From: Prolixibacteraceae bacterium
GTDB taxonomy: Bacteria; Bacteroidota; Bacteroidia; Bacteroidales; Prolixibacteraceae
Length of the DNA: 12,367 nt
Direction: 5' to 3'
Assembly (NCBI GenBank): GCA_027451165.1
Contig: DAIDJX010000077.1
Span: 1-12,367 of the forward strand
The translations under genes were made by a program, and so were the position numbers. Below the pieces are notes generated by a model. That model was not told the origin of the DNA. It did not search any database and saw nothing but the letters and a program-made list of their open reading frames with translations. This document shows, piece by piece, positions 1-6,942 of this stretch (position 1 is its first letter; each line of letters opens with the position of its first letter).

Positions 1-561
1 GTATTACTGGATTGCAGAAAATACCACGAACTGACTTCAGGTCTTTTTGACATTACCCTCACCGGTTTTTCCGGAATACAGTTTGACATGGACGGTCACA
101 CCATTTTTTTCGATGGGAGGGAGCTTACATTAGATCTGGGGGGATACGCCAAAGGTTATGCCATGAAAAAAATCAGAAATTTTCTGAATTTATCAGGTGT
201 TAATCAGGCATTTTTTAATTTTGGCAGCAGTTCTGTGATGACGCTGGGAAACCATCCCTCCGGGAAACCCTGGCTGGTGGGCATTGACAATCCTTTTCAG
301 CCGGGGCAACAGTTGGGAACTGTGGAATTGAGCGGCAATTCAATGTCCACTTCGGGAAATTTGCCCAACCACAGGCTGCACGTGGTAGATCCGGCGACCG
401 GTGAGTTGTTCCGTGGAAGAAAGGTTGTATCAGTAGTGGCCGGCAGCGATACTGAAGCAGAAGTTTTGTCAACTGCTCTTCTTCTGGCTGACCAGGAAAA
501 GGCAGAACAGATTAAAAAGAATTTTCAGCATATATCCGTATATACTTTTGATTTACAGTGA
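1..561 (+). CDS. apbE: FAD:protein FMN transferase (ApbE family), 5'-truncated by window edge
   Basis: The frame is open from base 1, so the N-terminus lies outside the window; 186 residues are visible. ApbE enzymes covalently attach FMN from FAD to Ser/Thr of target flavoproteins outside the cytoplasm. Seen here: SGLFDITLT (family: GxFDpT), LDLGGYAKG at residues 44-52 (family: DLGGiaKGya), a central NFGSSSV where the family usually has NlGGn, MSTSGN, then HVVDPATG (family: HHIiDPrTG), and AEVLSTA. In the last motif the usual Mg2+-ligand Asp is Glu154, while the Thr four residues later (T158) is kept. The C-terminus is short but complete. The stop overlaps the next gene by 4 bp, so the two are probably translated together. 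I found no clear [S/T]GA[S/T] flavinylation motif in the following genes, so its target must be elsewhere. Family call is firm; substrate unknown. Confidence 0.9.
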   Translation, partial: VLLDCRKYHELTSGLFDITLTGFSGIQFDMDGHTIFFDGRELTLDLGGYAKGYAMKKIRNFLNLSGVNQAFFNFGSSSVMTLGNHPSGKPWLVGIDNPFQPGQQLGTVELSGNSMSTSGNLPNHRLHVVDPATGELFRGRKVVSVVAGSDTEAEVLSTALLLADQEKAEQIKKNFQHISVYTFDLQ

Positions 562-1883
562 ATATGACATTTATCGAAAAAAAACTCATTGACCGGAGGA
601 GTTTCCTGAAAGACATCGGCTACCTGGGGGGAGCAAGTCTTGCACTGGTCACCTTTCCATGGCTGAATGCCTGTACCGCAACAGCCCGAAAGGAAACCGC
701 CGGAGAAAAAGCAAAACTGGCCATTATTGGCACCGGATCCAGGGGAACCTATCACATCGGAAACCTGTCAAAATTACCAAATGTGGAGATCATTGCCCTG
801 TGCGACAATTTCGAACCGCACCTCAAGCAGGCGTCTGCCCTTGTTCCCGGAGCGAAATTATTTGCTGATTACAGGGAAGTTCTCGCACTACCTGAGGTGC
901 AGGGTGTACTGATTGCCACCCCGCTTGACCAACATGCGCATATTACCATTGACGCATTGAAAGCTGGCAAACATACCTTTTGCGAAAAAGCCATGGCTTT
1001 GAAAATGGAAGATTGCCTGGCCATGTACAACACTTACCGGGAATCTGGAAAGGTGCTTTACATCGGGCAGCAGCGCCTTTTCGACCCGAAATACATCCGG
1101 GCAATGGAAATGATCCATTCCGGAGTAATTGGAGAAATTACTGACATCAGGTCTTACTGGTTCCGGAACAACGACTGGCGCCGGCCTTTGCCTGATCCTT
1201 CCCTCGAAAGGAAAATCAACTGGCGGTTATATAAGGAATATTCCGGCGGACTGATGACCGAACTGGCATCCCACCAGCTGCAAGTCGCCAACTGGGCCAT
1301 GAAGATGATCCCGGAATCGGTGATGGGCATGGGAGATATTATTTTCTGGAAAGACGGACGTGAAGTTTTTGACTCCGTAAACCTGATTTACCGATACTCC
1401 AACGGCGTCAAGCTGACCTATGAATCCAATATTTCCAACAAATTTAACGGACTGGAGGTGCAAATTCTCGGTCATAAAGGAACACTGGAACCGGAAAAGG
1501 GAAAATATTACCTGGAGGATGCGCAACCGGCTCCGGGTATCATGCAACTGATCAACCAGATTGAGCATAACGTTTTTGACCGGATCGCCATTGCCGGCCC
1601 AAGCTGGGTCCCGGAAACCGCTTCACTGAATAAAGGCGAATATATCCTGCCCCAGAACAACGCCCATGACGGTTCATCATCGGTCGGTGTGGCGGGCGAC
1701 GGATCCGAGCAACTGGTGGAAGCCTTCTGCAACTCAGTGATCACTGGAAAACCAGCCGAATGTCTGGTGGAAGAAGCCTATTACTCCTCTATCCTTTCAT
1801 TGCTCGGCATTCAGGCTATGGAAGAAAAAACCTTGAAAATCTTCCCTGAAGAGTACAAAATTCCCTATTCCAAATTCGTGTAG
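558..1883 (+). CDS. Gfo/Idh/MocA family oxidoreductase, Tat-exported putative lipoprotein
   Basis: NAD(P)-dependent sugar-type oxidoreductase fold, 441 residues. The N-terminus has a twin-arginine signal (RRSFLK, residues 13-18), a hydrophobic stretch and a lipobox-like LNAC ending at C39, which suggests Tat export and lipid anchoring. The Rossmann motif is GTGSRG (58-63), followed by ATPLDQHAH (120-128) and EKA (143-145) in place of the family's EKP. The C-terminal domain has GGLMTELASHQLQVANW; at the position where many relatives have Asp (HxxD) this protein has Gln. Exported members usually carry a tightly held nucleotide cofactor. The start could be GTG 558 (4-bp overlap with apbE) or ATG 564; both leave the Tat signal intact. 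A small membrane protein follows after 5 bp, so the three genes form one likely operon. The substrate (a sugar or glycoside) cannot be named from sequence. Confidence 0.88.
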   Translation: MNMTFIEKKLIDRRSFLKDIGYLGGASLALVTFPWLNACTATARKETAGEKAKLAIIGTGSRGTYHIGNLSKLPNVEIIALCDNFEPHLKQASALVPGAKLFADYREVLALPEVQGVLIATPLDQHAHITIDALKAGKHTFCEKAMALKMEDCLAMYNTYRESGKVLYIGQQRLFDPKYIRAMEMIHSGVIGEITDIRSYWFRNNDWRRPLPDPSLERKINWRLYKEYSGGLMTELASHQLQVANWAMKMIPESVMGMGDIIFWKDGREVFDSVNLIYRYSNGVKLTYESNISNKFNGLEVQILGHKGTLEPEKGKYYLEDAQPAPGIMQLINQIEHNVFDRIAIAGPSWVPETASLNKGEYILPQNNAHDGSSSVGVAGDGSEQLVEAFCNSVITGKPAECLVEEAYYSSILSLLGIQAMEEKTLKIFPEEYKIPYSKFV

Positions 1884-1888
1884 ACCTT

Positions 1889-2134
1889 ATGAAAGAGATC
1901 GTACTTACTACTGAGAGACAAAAAAGAGAACTGTTCATTCTGCTCGGTTGTTTCATTGGAGCCATCGGACTCAATATCCTTGGAATCATTATGTATCATA
2001 CGGCATGGAAGGAATTATACACCCAATGGTTTGCAGTGCTGCTCCTGACCTTTGTGATTTATTTCATCATTTTGTTTTTCAGACTTTTATACTTTGCCGT
2101 CCGCCCGCTTTTCCGAAAAGGAAGAACCAGGTAG
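1889..2134 (+). CDS. Small two-helix membrane protein, unknown function
   Basis: An 81-residue protein with a short charged N-terminus (TTERQKRE), a first membrane helix at about residues 15-36, a short link containing HTAWKELYTQ, a second helix at about 46-70 and a basic tail (RPLFRKGRTR). The basic tail suggests it stays on the cytoplasmic side, with both ends inside. It starts 5 bp after the oxidoreductase stop on the same strand, so it is probably co-transcribed. I recall similar small proteins next to Gfo/Idh/MocA genes in other Bacteroidota, but cannot confirm this here. No catalytic motif is visible. It is a real gene judging by position, composition and its membrane-helix pattern; its role, perhaps as a partner of the exported oxidoreductase, is inference. 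Confidence 0.75.
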   Translation: MKEIVLTTERQKRELFILLGCFIGAIGLNILGIIMYHTAWKELYTQWFAVLLLTFVIYFIILFFRLLYFAVRPLFRKGRTR

Positions 2135-2138
2135 ACAC

Positions 2139-2161
2139 CTGTTCATGAGGAAGCTGAACAG
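2139..2161 (+). other. Stem-loop after the apbE-Gfo-membrane protein operon
   Basis: Perfect 7-bp arms CTGTTCA (2139-2145) and TGAACAG (2155-2161) enclose a 9-nt loop, starting 5 bp after the stop of the small membrane protein. No T-tract follows, so it is not a classical intrinsic terminator. It could be an mRNA 3'-end stabiliser or a weak terminator, or chance. The rest of the 82-bp gap holds only CAAATTTG (2196-2203), one mismatch from the Bacteroidota TAnnTTTG box, before pgeF. Confidence 0.3.
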
Positions 2162-2216
2162 ATACTTCATTGATCCATTCGGAAACGGATTTTGCCAAAT
2201 TTGAAGCATTATTCTG

Positions 2217-2948
2217 ATGGCGAGTGACTTTCAGATCATTAAGCCCCCCTGGGAGAATCCCGGTGTCAGGGCATATCTGGTAACAGCGCTCTCGGAAGAC
2301 AATGAAAGGGTGACCTTCGATGGGCAGAGCTGCGAAGGATCGAAATTCAGGTCTCTCCTCGAACAGAAAATTCATCCGCTTCATCCCGTGTCCTGGATCA
2401 GACAGGTGCACGGCAATAACATAGTCCGGCTTCCGGTCGACGATCATCCCGAAGCCGATGGTTCCTTTACCACTCAAAAAGGGGTGGTTTGTGAAGTCAT
2501 CACTGCTGACTGTCTCCCGATTGTTTTTTCAGACTTTGCCGGAACCCGCGTAGGGATTGTACATGCCGGAAGGAGAGGATTGTACCTGGAAATCATTGCC
2601 CGTATGGTTGCTGTTTTCGGTGTTCCGCCAGGTGAAATCATGGTCTGGATCGTACCGGGTATTTCCAGGGAGAACTATGTCATTTCGAAGGAAATCTGTG
2701 ATCAGTTTCTGTCCCTTTCCTCCGAATACTCTTCAGTATTCCATCAGGTGAGGGAGACAGAATATGGTATGGACCTATACCAGACCGCAAAAATTCAACT
2801 TTCAGGTCTGGGAATTCCTCAAAAGAACATTTCCGGGGCAGAATGGGATACCTTCTCCGATGACCGTTTTCATTCTGCCAGGCGGAATCAGGAACAGGCC
2901 GGCAGAATGGCAACAGTGGTCTGGATGGAAAAAAGTTCCAGACTGTAA
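2217..2948 (+). CDS. PgeF/YfiH (polyphenol oxidase, laccase-domain) family protein, divergent
   Basis: A 243-residue protein of the YfiH/PgeF family. Characterised members are purine nucleoside phosphorylase/adenosine deaminase-like (FAMIN-type) or peptidoglycan-editing enzymes with a two-His-one-Cys metal site. All three ligands are present: H65 in WIRQVHG, C99 in TADCLP and H116 in VHAG. EADGSFTT precedes the Cys motif, and FHSARRN plus GRMATVVWM closes the protein as in the family. It is unusual in two places: the near-invariant HAGWRG reads HAGRRG (Trp to Arg at 119), and the region that normally reads GPxIGPCCYEVG is IVPGISRENYVIS. It may therefore be a divergent paralogue with altered substrate handling. 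It follows the upstream genes on the same strand after 82 bp and converges with the aldo/keto reductase (10-bp gap). I leave the symbol empty because of the divergence. Confidence 0.85.
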   Translation: MASDFQIIKPPWENPGVRAYLVTALSEDNERVTFDGQSCEGSKFRSLLEQKIHPLHPVSWIRQVHGNNIVRLPVDDHPEADGSFTTQKGVVCEVITADCLPIVFSDFAGTRVGIVHAGRRGLYLEIIARMVAVFGVPPGEIMVWIVPGISRENYVISKEICDQFLSLSSEYSSVFHQVRETEYGMDLYQTAKIQLSGLGIPQKNISGAEWDTFSDDRFHSARRNQEQAGRMATVVWMEKSSRL

Positions 2949-2958
2949 GTTATCAAAC

Positions 2959-3924
2959 TCATTTGAATGGTCTGCTCACCTGGTCAAGACGTACCATATC
3001 CTCATCAGAAAGCCTGAATTGCATGGCGCAGGTGTTTTCCTTCACATGGTTTTCTTTAGTTGCCCCGGGGATGGCCATCACCGTCTCTCCATGAAAATGG
3101 ATCAGCCAGTTAAGGGCGACCTGGGAGGGTGTCGCATTATATTTTCCGGAGAGTTCCTGCAGCAGCCGGATTACCGGAAGGCTTTTCTCCATTCCCCTTT
3201 TACTGAACAGCGGAGTGTATTTCCGCCAACCGGTGTTATTAAGTAATTCCGGATGATCGTGAAATTTCCCGGACAGCAGTCCCTGTGCCAGCGGAGAATA
3301 GGCAATGATGGTAATTCCCAGCTCTTTCGCCATTTTCATAACTCCGTTCGATTCGATACGCCGGTCGAGCAAACTGTACCTGACCTGATTGGAAGCCAGC
3401 GGTGTTCCCTTTTTATTCAGCACTTCCCATGCATTTTTCATTTTTCCGGCACTGAAATTACTGACCCCGACATTTTTAATCTGTTTCCTTTCAACCAGCT
3501 CAGCCATTGCCTTCATTTCCGCTTTTTCACTGGAAAATCCCCAGGGCTGATGCACCTGGTGAAGGCTGACGGGATAGGGATCCAGTGCGCTGATCCGTTC
3601 ATGGATCGTCTTGGGGATATTGGAGGCCAACCGGAACATGGGCCACCACTTGGTAGCCACCACCACCTCTTCCGGCTTTTTGCCCAATGTCTGCAAAGCT
3701 TTTGACAAGGCCTTCTCAGATGCCCCGTTCCCATAGGCTTCAGCTGTATCAAACCAGTTGATCCCACCCTCCAGCGATAATCCGGTGATCTTTTCAATCA
3801 GCTGGTCATCCAGTGAAGGCCAGAATTTACCAGCCAGATTCTGTTGTTTGCTGAACTGCCAGCAACCCAGACCGATGGGAGTGAGCATCAGTCCGGTGCG
3901 GCCCAATTCCCTTAAATTTGTCAT
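2959..3924 (-). CDS. Aldo/keto reductase
   Basis: NADPH-dependent carbonyl reductase with a TIM barrel. Starting at the ATG at 3922-3924 gives 321 residues beginning MTNLRELGRTGL, the standard AKR opening; the frame is open up to an ATG at 3993, but the extra 23 residues are Lys-rich, encoded by AT-rich DNA, and precede the family's start. The catalytic tetrad is complete: D59 and Y64 in FDTAEAYGNG, K92 in VATKWWP, and H125 in SLHQVHQP. VGVSNF and SPLAQGLLSGK, the substrate/cofactor-loop motifs, follow, then SQVALNWL and an IPGATKENHV cofactor-binding segment. It belongs with the bacterial GSP69/YhdN-like AKRs of about 320 residues. It is monocistronic: convergent with the pgeF-like gene and divergent from the S9 hydrolase. 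The physiological substrate is not predictable. Confidence 0.92.
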   Translation of the reverse strand: MTNLRELGRTGLMLTPIGLGCWQFSKQQNLAGKFWPSLDDQLIEKITGLSLEGGINWFDTAEAYGNGASEKALSKALQTLGKKPEEVVVATKWWPMFRLASNIPKTIHERISALDPYPVSLHQVHQPWGFSSEKAEMKAMAELVERKQIKNVGVSNFSAGKMKNAWEVLNKKGTPLASNQVRYSLLDRRIESNGVMKMAKELGITIIAYSPLAQGLLSGKFHDHPELLNNTGWRKYTPLFSKRGMEKSLPVIRLLQELSGKYNATPSQVALNWLIHFHGETVMAIPGATKENHVKENTCAMQFRLSDEDMVRLDQVSRPFK

Positions 3925-4040
3925 TTCTTTCAATATTTCTTTACATTTAAATTCAGCATCTTTTCCCTTAAATATAGCGTTAAAAATCGCCAAAATTTTT
4001 ACTTAAAATGATATAACTCCTACCGAGTGAAAATGTTTAT

Positions 4041-4060
4041 GCAAAGTCAAAGCAAGTCAA
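4041..4060. repeat. Imperfect direct repeat in the AKR/S9 hydrolase spacer
   Basis: GCAAAGTCAA (4041-4050) is followed after one base by GCAAGTCAA (4052-4060), differing by one deleted A. It lies about 20-35 bp upstream of the -7-like box at 4078, where an activator site would be. The pairing with a nearby dyad suggests a regulated promoter, but no regulator is encoded next to it. Two short copies could also be chance. Confidence 0.35.
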
Positions 4061-4077
4061 TTTATCCGGTAATTTTA

Positions 4078-4085
4078 TAAATTTG
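4078..4085 (+). promoter_or_regulatory. Bacteroidota-type -7 promoter box for the S9 hydrolase
   Basis: TAAATTTG matches the Bacteroidota -7 consensus TAnnTTTG exactly, on the strand of the hydrolase and 92 bp before its ATG. This would leave a 5' leader of roughly 85 nt. No TTTG or TTG is present at the expected -33 distance, so the promoter would be weak or activator-dependent. I see no equally good box on the minus strand for the divergent aldo/keto reductase. Confidence 0.4.
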
Positions 4086-4099
4086 AAAGAGACAAGCTG

Positions 4100-4114
4100 G
4101 TCGCAAATTGCGAC
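4100..4114. promoter_or_regulatory. Perfect 15-bp dyad, putative operator
   Basis: GTCGCAAATTGCGAC is a perfect inverted repeat (7 + 1 + 7) located 14 bp downstream of the TAAATTTG box and 63 bp before the hydrolase start. The one-base centre makes an RNA hairpin unlikely, so a DNA-binding dimer is the better reading. Position just after the transcription start would suit a repressor. The regulator is unknown. Confidence 0.4.
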
Positions 4115-4177
4115 TACCGCATAATAAACGAACCGGGAATAGGGTACAAAATTGGAACAACTGATAATCAATAGTAT

Positions 4178-5260
4178 ATGAAACGAAGAATGTACACTTT
4201 TATTCTGTTAATCCTATGTTTGACTTTCGTGGCTGAAGCTCAGGAAAATGTTCCGCTGCAGGAAATCAAAACCAAAATGGAATTGCAAAAGGAAAACCTG
4301 GATCACCGGCTGGACATGCTGTCCAAACAAATTGATGATGTCCTCTGGTACCAGAAAGTGGGAGATGTTGCCTGGATAGACAAGTTGTACATTTACGGCC
4401 CGCCACCATGGAAAGAAAAAAATCCGACCTCCATGAGTGCCGGTAATCCCGTAAAATTCTGGACCTATGCCTTCTTCCCGAAAAACCTGGACACCAGCAA
4501 AAAGTATCCACTGATCATCCTTCCCCATGGAGGGGTACATGCCGATTTTACCACCTACCACACCCATATAGTCAGGGAACTGGTCGCCCAGGGTTATGTG
4601 GTGGCTGCCCCGGAATACAGGGGCAGTACCGGTTATGGAAAAGGGTTCTATGAAAAAATTGATTATGGCGGCAGGGAGAACGATGATATTCTTGCCACGC
4701 GGAATTATATGCTGGAGACATATCGTTTTCTGGATAAAGACCGGGTCGGTCTGATGGGCTGGAGCCACGGGGGAATGATTGCCCTGATGAACATTTTCGA
4801 CCACCCCGATGATTACCAGGTATGCTTTGCCGGCGTTCCTGTAAGTGACCTGATCGCCCGGCTCGGATACCATCAGCAGGACTACAGCGATGAATTTTCC
4901 GCGGACTACCATCTGGGGCAAACCGTATACGACAATGTGGAAGAGTATAAAAAGAGGTCGCCTGCCTGGAACACTCAAAAATTCCGGAATACCCCCCTGT
5001 TGATCCACACCAATACCAACGATGATGACGTCAATGTACTGGAAGTGGAGCACCTCATCAAATCGCTGAAGGCTGACGGCAAAAAGTTCGAATATGAGAT
5101 TTTTCAGGAAGTGCCCGGTGGTCATTCCTTCGACCGGATGGACACCCCTGAAGCCAAGAAAATCAGGGTGAAAATTTACAAATTTCTTGGAAAAACATTG
5201 AAACCTGCAAATCAGATCAACACTGAAGAGGAATTACAAAAAGCCGGATACCGGTTCTGA
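4178..5260 (+). CDS. Secreted alpha/beta hydrolase, prolyl oligopeptidase (S9)-like, without propeller
   Basis: A 360-residue serine hydrolase with a Sec signal peptide: KRR, a hydrophobic core to about residue 19, and likely cleavage after AEA (21). Residues about 26-70 form a charged helical or coiled-coil stretch. The alpha/beta hydrolase domain then begins (KYPLIILPHGG, which is the oxyanion-hole region). The catalytic triad is visible: S196 in GWSHGG, D282 in NDDDV, H316 in GGHSFD. AAPEYRGSTGYG and the H..DDYQVCFAGVPVSD segment are typical S9C features. The beta-propeller of full prolyl oligopeptidases is absent, so larger substrates or even non-peptide esters are possible. It is probably periplasmic. 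It stands alone, divergent from the aldo/keto reductase and convergent with the PLP enzyme (7-bp gap). The upstream spacer holds a -7 box and an operator-like dyad. Confidence 0.88.
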   Translation: MKRRMYTFILLILCLTFVAEAQENVPLQEIKTKMELQKENLDHRLDMLSKQIDDVLWYQKVGDVAWIDKLYIYGPPPWKEKNPTSMSAGNPVKFWTYAFFPKNLDTSKKYPLIILPHGGVHADFTTYHTHIVRELVAQGYVVAAPEYRGSTGYGKGFYEKIDYGGRENDDILATRNYMLETYRFLDKDRVGLMGWSHGGMIALMNIFDHPDDYQVCFAGVPVSDLIARLGYHQQDYSDEFSADYHLGQTVYDNVEEYKKRSPAWNTQKFRNTPLLIHTNTNDDDVNVLEVEHLIKSLKADGKKFEYEIFQEVPGGHSFDRMDTPEAKKIRVKIYKFLGKTLKPANQINTEEELQKAGYRF

Positions 5261-5267
5261 TCAATAT

Positions 5268-6215
5268 TCAAAACGGCAGTTTGCCCAAATCCAGGTTACC
5301 TCCGGAGAGGATGATCCCTACTTTCTTCCCGGAGACATTCACTTTCCCTTCCAGGATAGCCGCCAACGGAACCGCTGAGGAAGGTTCGATGATGATTTTC
5401 ATTCTTTCCCAGATCAACCTCATGGCTTCCACAATTTTTTCTTCTGAAACAGTGACTATATCATTGACATGGCGCCGGATAATATAGAAAGTCCGTTCAC
5501 TGAGCGAAGTCAGCAAGCCGTCGGCGATGGTCTTCGGATGCTCTGAGGAATAAAGAATACCGGCGTGAAAAGAGCGGAAAGCGTCATCGGCACCCGCTGG
5601 TTCGGCAGCAACGACCCGGCATCCGGGCAACAGGGAGGAAACCGAAAGGCTGGTACCGCTCAGCAGGCCACCTCCACCGACCGGGGCCATGATAAGGTCA
5701 AAGCTGCCTTCCTTCTCAATCAGCTCTTTCGCTGCGGTTCCCTGACCGGCAATCACAAAGAAATTGTCATAAGGGTGCACTTCCGTGGCACCTGTTCTGG
5801 CCACTATCTGTGCGAGGGTTGATTCCCTGGCCTCCAGGGTGGGTTCACAGTAGGTAATGATCCCTCCGTAGCCGGCGACAGCCTTTTTTTTGATCTCCGG
5901 AGCAGTCCTGGGCATAACGATATAGGCTGGTATTCCCCTCATGCGGGCTGCCAGGGCCAACGCAGCAGCATGGTTCCCTGAGGAATGGGTGGCCACCCCT
6001 TTGGCGGCTTCGGCTCCTGAAAGAGACAGTACCGCGTTGGTAGCTCCACGGAATTTGAAAGCTCCCACTTTCTGCAGATTTTCACATTTGAAGTACAGCG
6101 AAGCGCCGGTTATTTCATTGATGCTCTTTGACGACAGTACCGGCGTGTGGTGCACAAAAGGACTGATCCGTGCATGTGCATCTGCAATATCTTTATATTC
6201 AGGTATTCTGATCAT
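5268..6215 (-). CDS. Serine racemase / threonine (hydroxyaspartate) dehydratase-like PLP enzyme
   Basis: A fold-type II PLP enzyme of 315 residues without an ACT domain. The PLP lysine is K54 in VGAFKFRGA. HSSGNH (77-82) contains S79, matching the second catalytic serine of eukaryotic serine racemase; biosynthetic threonine deaminases usually have Ala there. GGGGLLSG is the phosphate cup, EPAGADD carries the Mg2+-site Glu/Ala/Asp pattern, and LSGGNLDL closes the active site. Long stretches (GIPAYIVMPRTAP, ADGLLTSL, IWERMKIIIEPSSAV) resemble human serine racemase closely. Activity could therefore be serine racemisation, serine/threonine dehydration or threo-3-hydroxyaspartate dehydration; sequence alone does not decide. 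Its start overlaps the end of the prsW-like gene by 17 bp, which suggests coupled translation. Confidence 0.88.
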   Translation of the reverse strand: MIRIPEYKDIADAHARISPFVHHTPVLSSKSINEITGASLYFKCENLQKVGAFKFRGATNAVLSLSGAEAAKGVATHSSGNHAAALALAARMRGIPAYIVMPRTAPEIKKKAVAGYGGIITYCEPTLEARESTLAQIVARTGATEVHPYDNFFVIAGQGTAAKELIEKEGSFDLIMAPVGGGGLLSGTSLSVSSLLPGCRVVAAEPAGADDAFRSFHAGILYSSEHPKTIADGLLTSLSERTFYIIRRHVNDIVTVSEEKIVEAMRLIWERMKIIIEPSSAVPLAAILEGKVNVSGKKVGIILSGGNLDLGKLPF

Positions 6216-6912
6216 TATTGGAAAGTTTGCTGTTTAACAAGTCATAATCGGTGTTGAAATAAGAGGCATCTGACAACCTTTTTAATCTTCGGAAAGCGGA
6301 GATGTATAGAAAAACAAGGAAAGCAAAAAACACAATCCAGAGCCACTCAATTCCTGTCATCAGTATAAAATCATATATTCCATGCAGAAGGATAGGGATC
6401 AGCAACGCTCTCCACTGCAACGCCCTTCTCTTACGCGGATAGAATTTTGCCAGGCCTAAGTAAAATCCCATGGTGATGCCGAAAATCGCATGGGCAGGCA
6501 CCGCTGTAAAAGCCCTGACCAGGCCGGTGGAATATCCTTCACTGAAAACATACAGGATATTTTCCACGCCGGCAAAGCCAAGCGACAGGAAAGTCCCGTA
6601 CACTATCCCATCGTATTTGTCGTTGAATTCCCGGCTTTTCCAGATCAGCAGAAAAAGAGCCAGGTATTTGAAAACTTCCTCAGTAAATCCGGCTACTGCA
6701 AAAGCTTTCCATGCTGCTGCCGGTATCCCTTCCAGCCCTTCTCCGGGTATGGAAATCAGGTTTTCGGCAAAAATCACCGGAACAACAATCAGGGCTCCTG
6801 CCAAAAGGGAAAAGAACAGCATCCTGAACGGCTCGCGTTCGTATTTATCACGGAACCAGATGTAACCGGCTATGATAGCCACTGGGGCTAGCGAAATCAG
6901 CAGTATATCCAT
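6199..6912 (-). CDS. PrsW family glutamic-type intramembrane protease
   Basis: A 237-residue polytopic membrane protein with about seven hydrophobic segments. Family motifs are all present: RDKYEREP near the N-terminus (21-28), the catalytic EEVFKY (E78, E79), FAGVENILY (113-121), H141 in AHAIFG, and HGIYDF with H177 and D181. In Bacillus, PrsW cleaves an anti-sigma factor; in other bacteria the targets are mostly unknown, and no sigma or anti-sigma gene is visible here. The C-terminal 35 residues are polar and cytoplasmic. The 3' end overlaps the PLP enzyme by 17 bp. Upstream it faces the 242-bp spacer filled by the hairpin array, whose edge is only 30 bp from this start codon, so the array may be its 5' leader. 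I did not see a promoter box in the spacer. Confidence 0.88.
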   Translation of the reverse strand: MDILLISLAPVAIIAGYIWFRDKYEREPFRMLFFSLLAGALIVVPVIFAENLISIPGEGLEGIPAAAWKAFAVAGFTEEVFKYLALFLLIWKSREFNDKYDGIVYGTFLSLGFAGVENILYVFSEGYSTGLVRAFTAVPAHAIFGITMGFYLGLAKFYPRKRRALQWRALLIPILLHGIYDFILMTGIEWLWIVFFAFLVFLYISAFRRLKRLSDASYFNTDYDLLNSKLSNNDQNT

Positions 6913-6942
6913 ATATGAAAAAAATTCCTTATAAGATCAAAG

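Noticed and set aside
88..561. apbE starting at the internal ATG 88
   Set aside because: The frame is open to base 1 and the upstream residues match the ApbE SGxFDxT region, so 88 is not the gene start.
2949..2958. Bidirectional terminator between the convergent pgeF-like and AKR genes
   Set aside because: The gap is 10 bp and no inverted repeat spans it.
3925..3993. Upstream ATG extension of the aldo/keto reductase
   Set aside because: The extra residues precede the standard AKR N-terminus, are Lys-rich and fall in AT-rich DNA resembling the spacer.
4214..5125. 303-residue antisense open frame over the S9 hydrolase
   Set aside because: It lies wholly opposite a gene with a complete catalytic triad and signal peptide. 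Its predicted protein has no recognisable motifs, so it is a shadow of that gene's codon usage.
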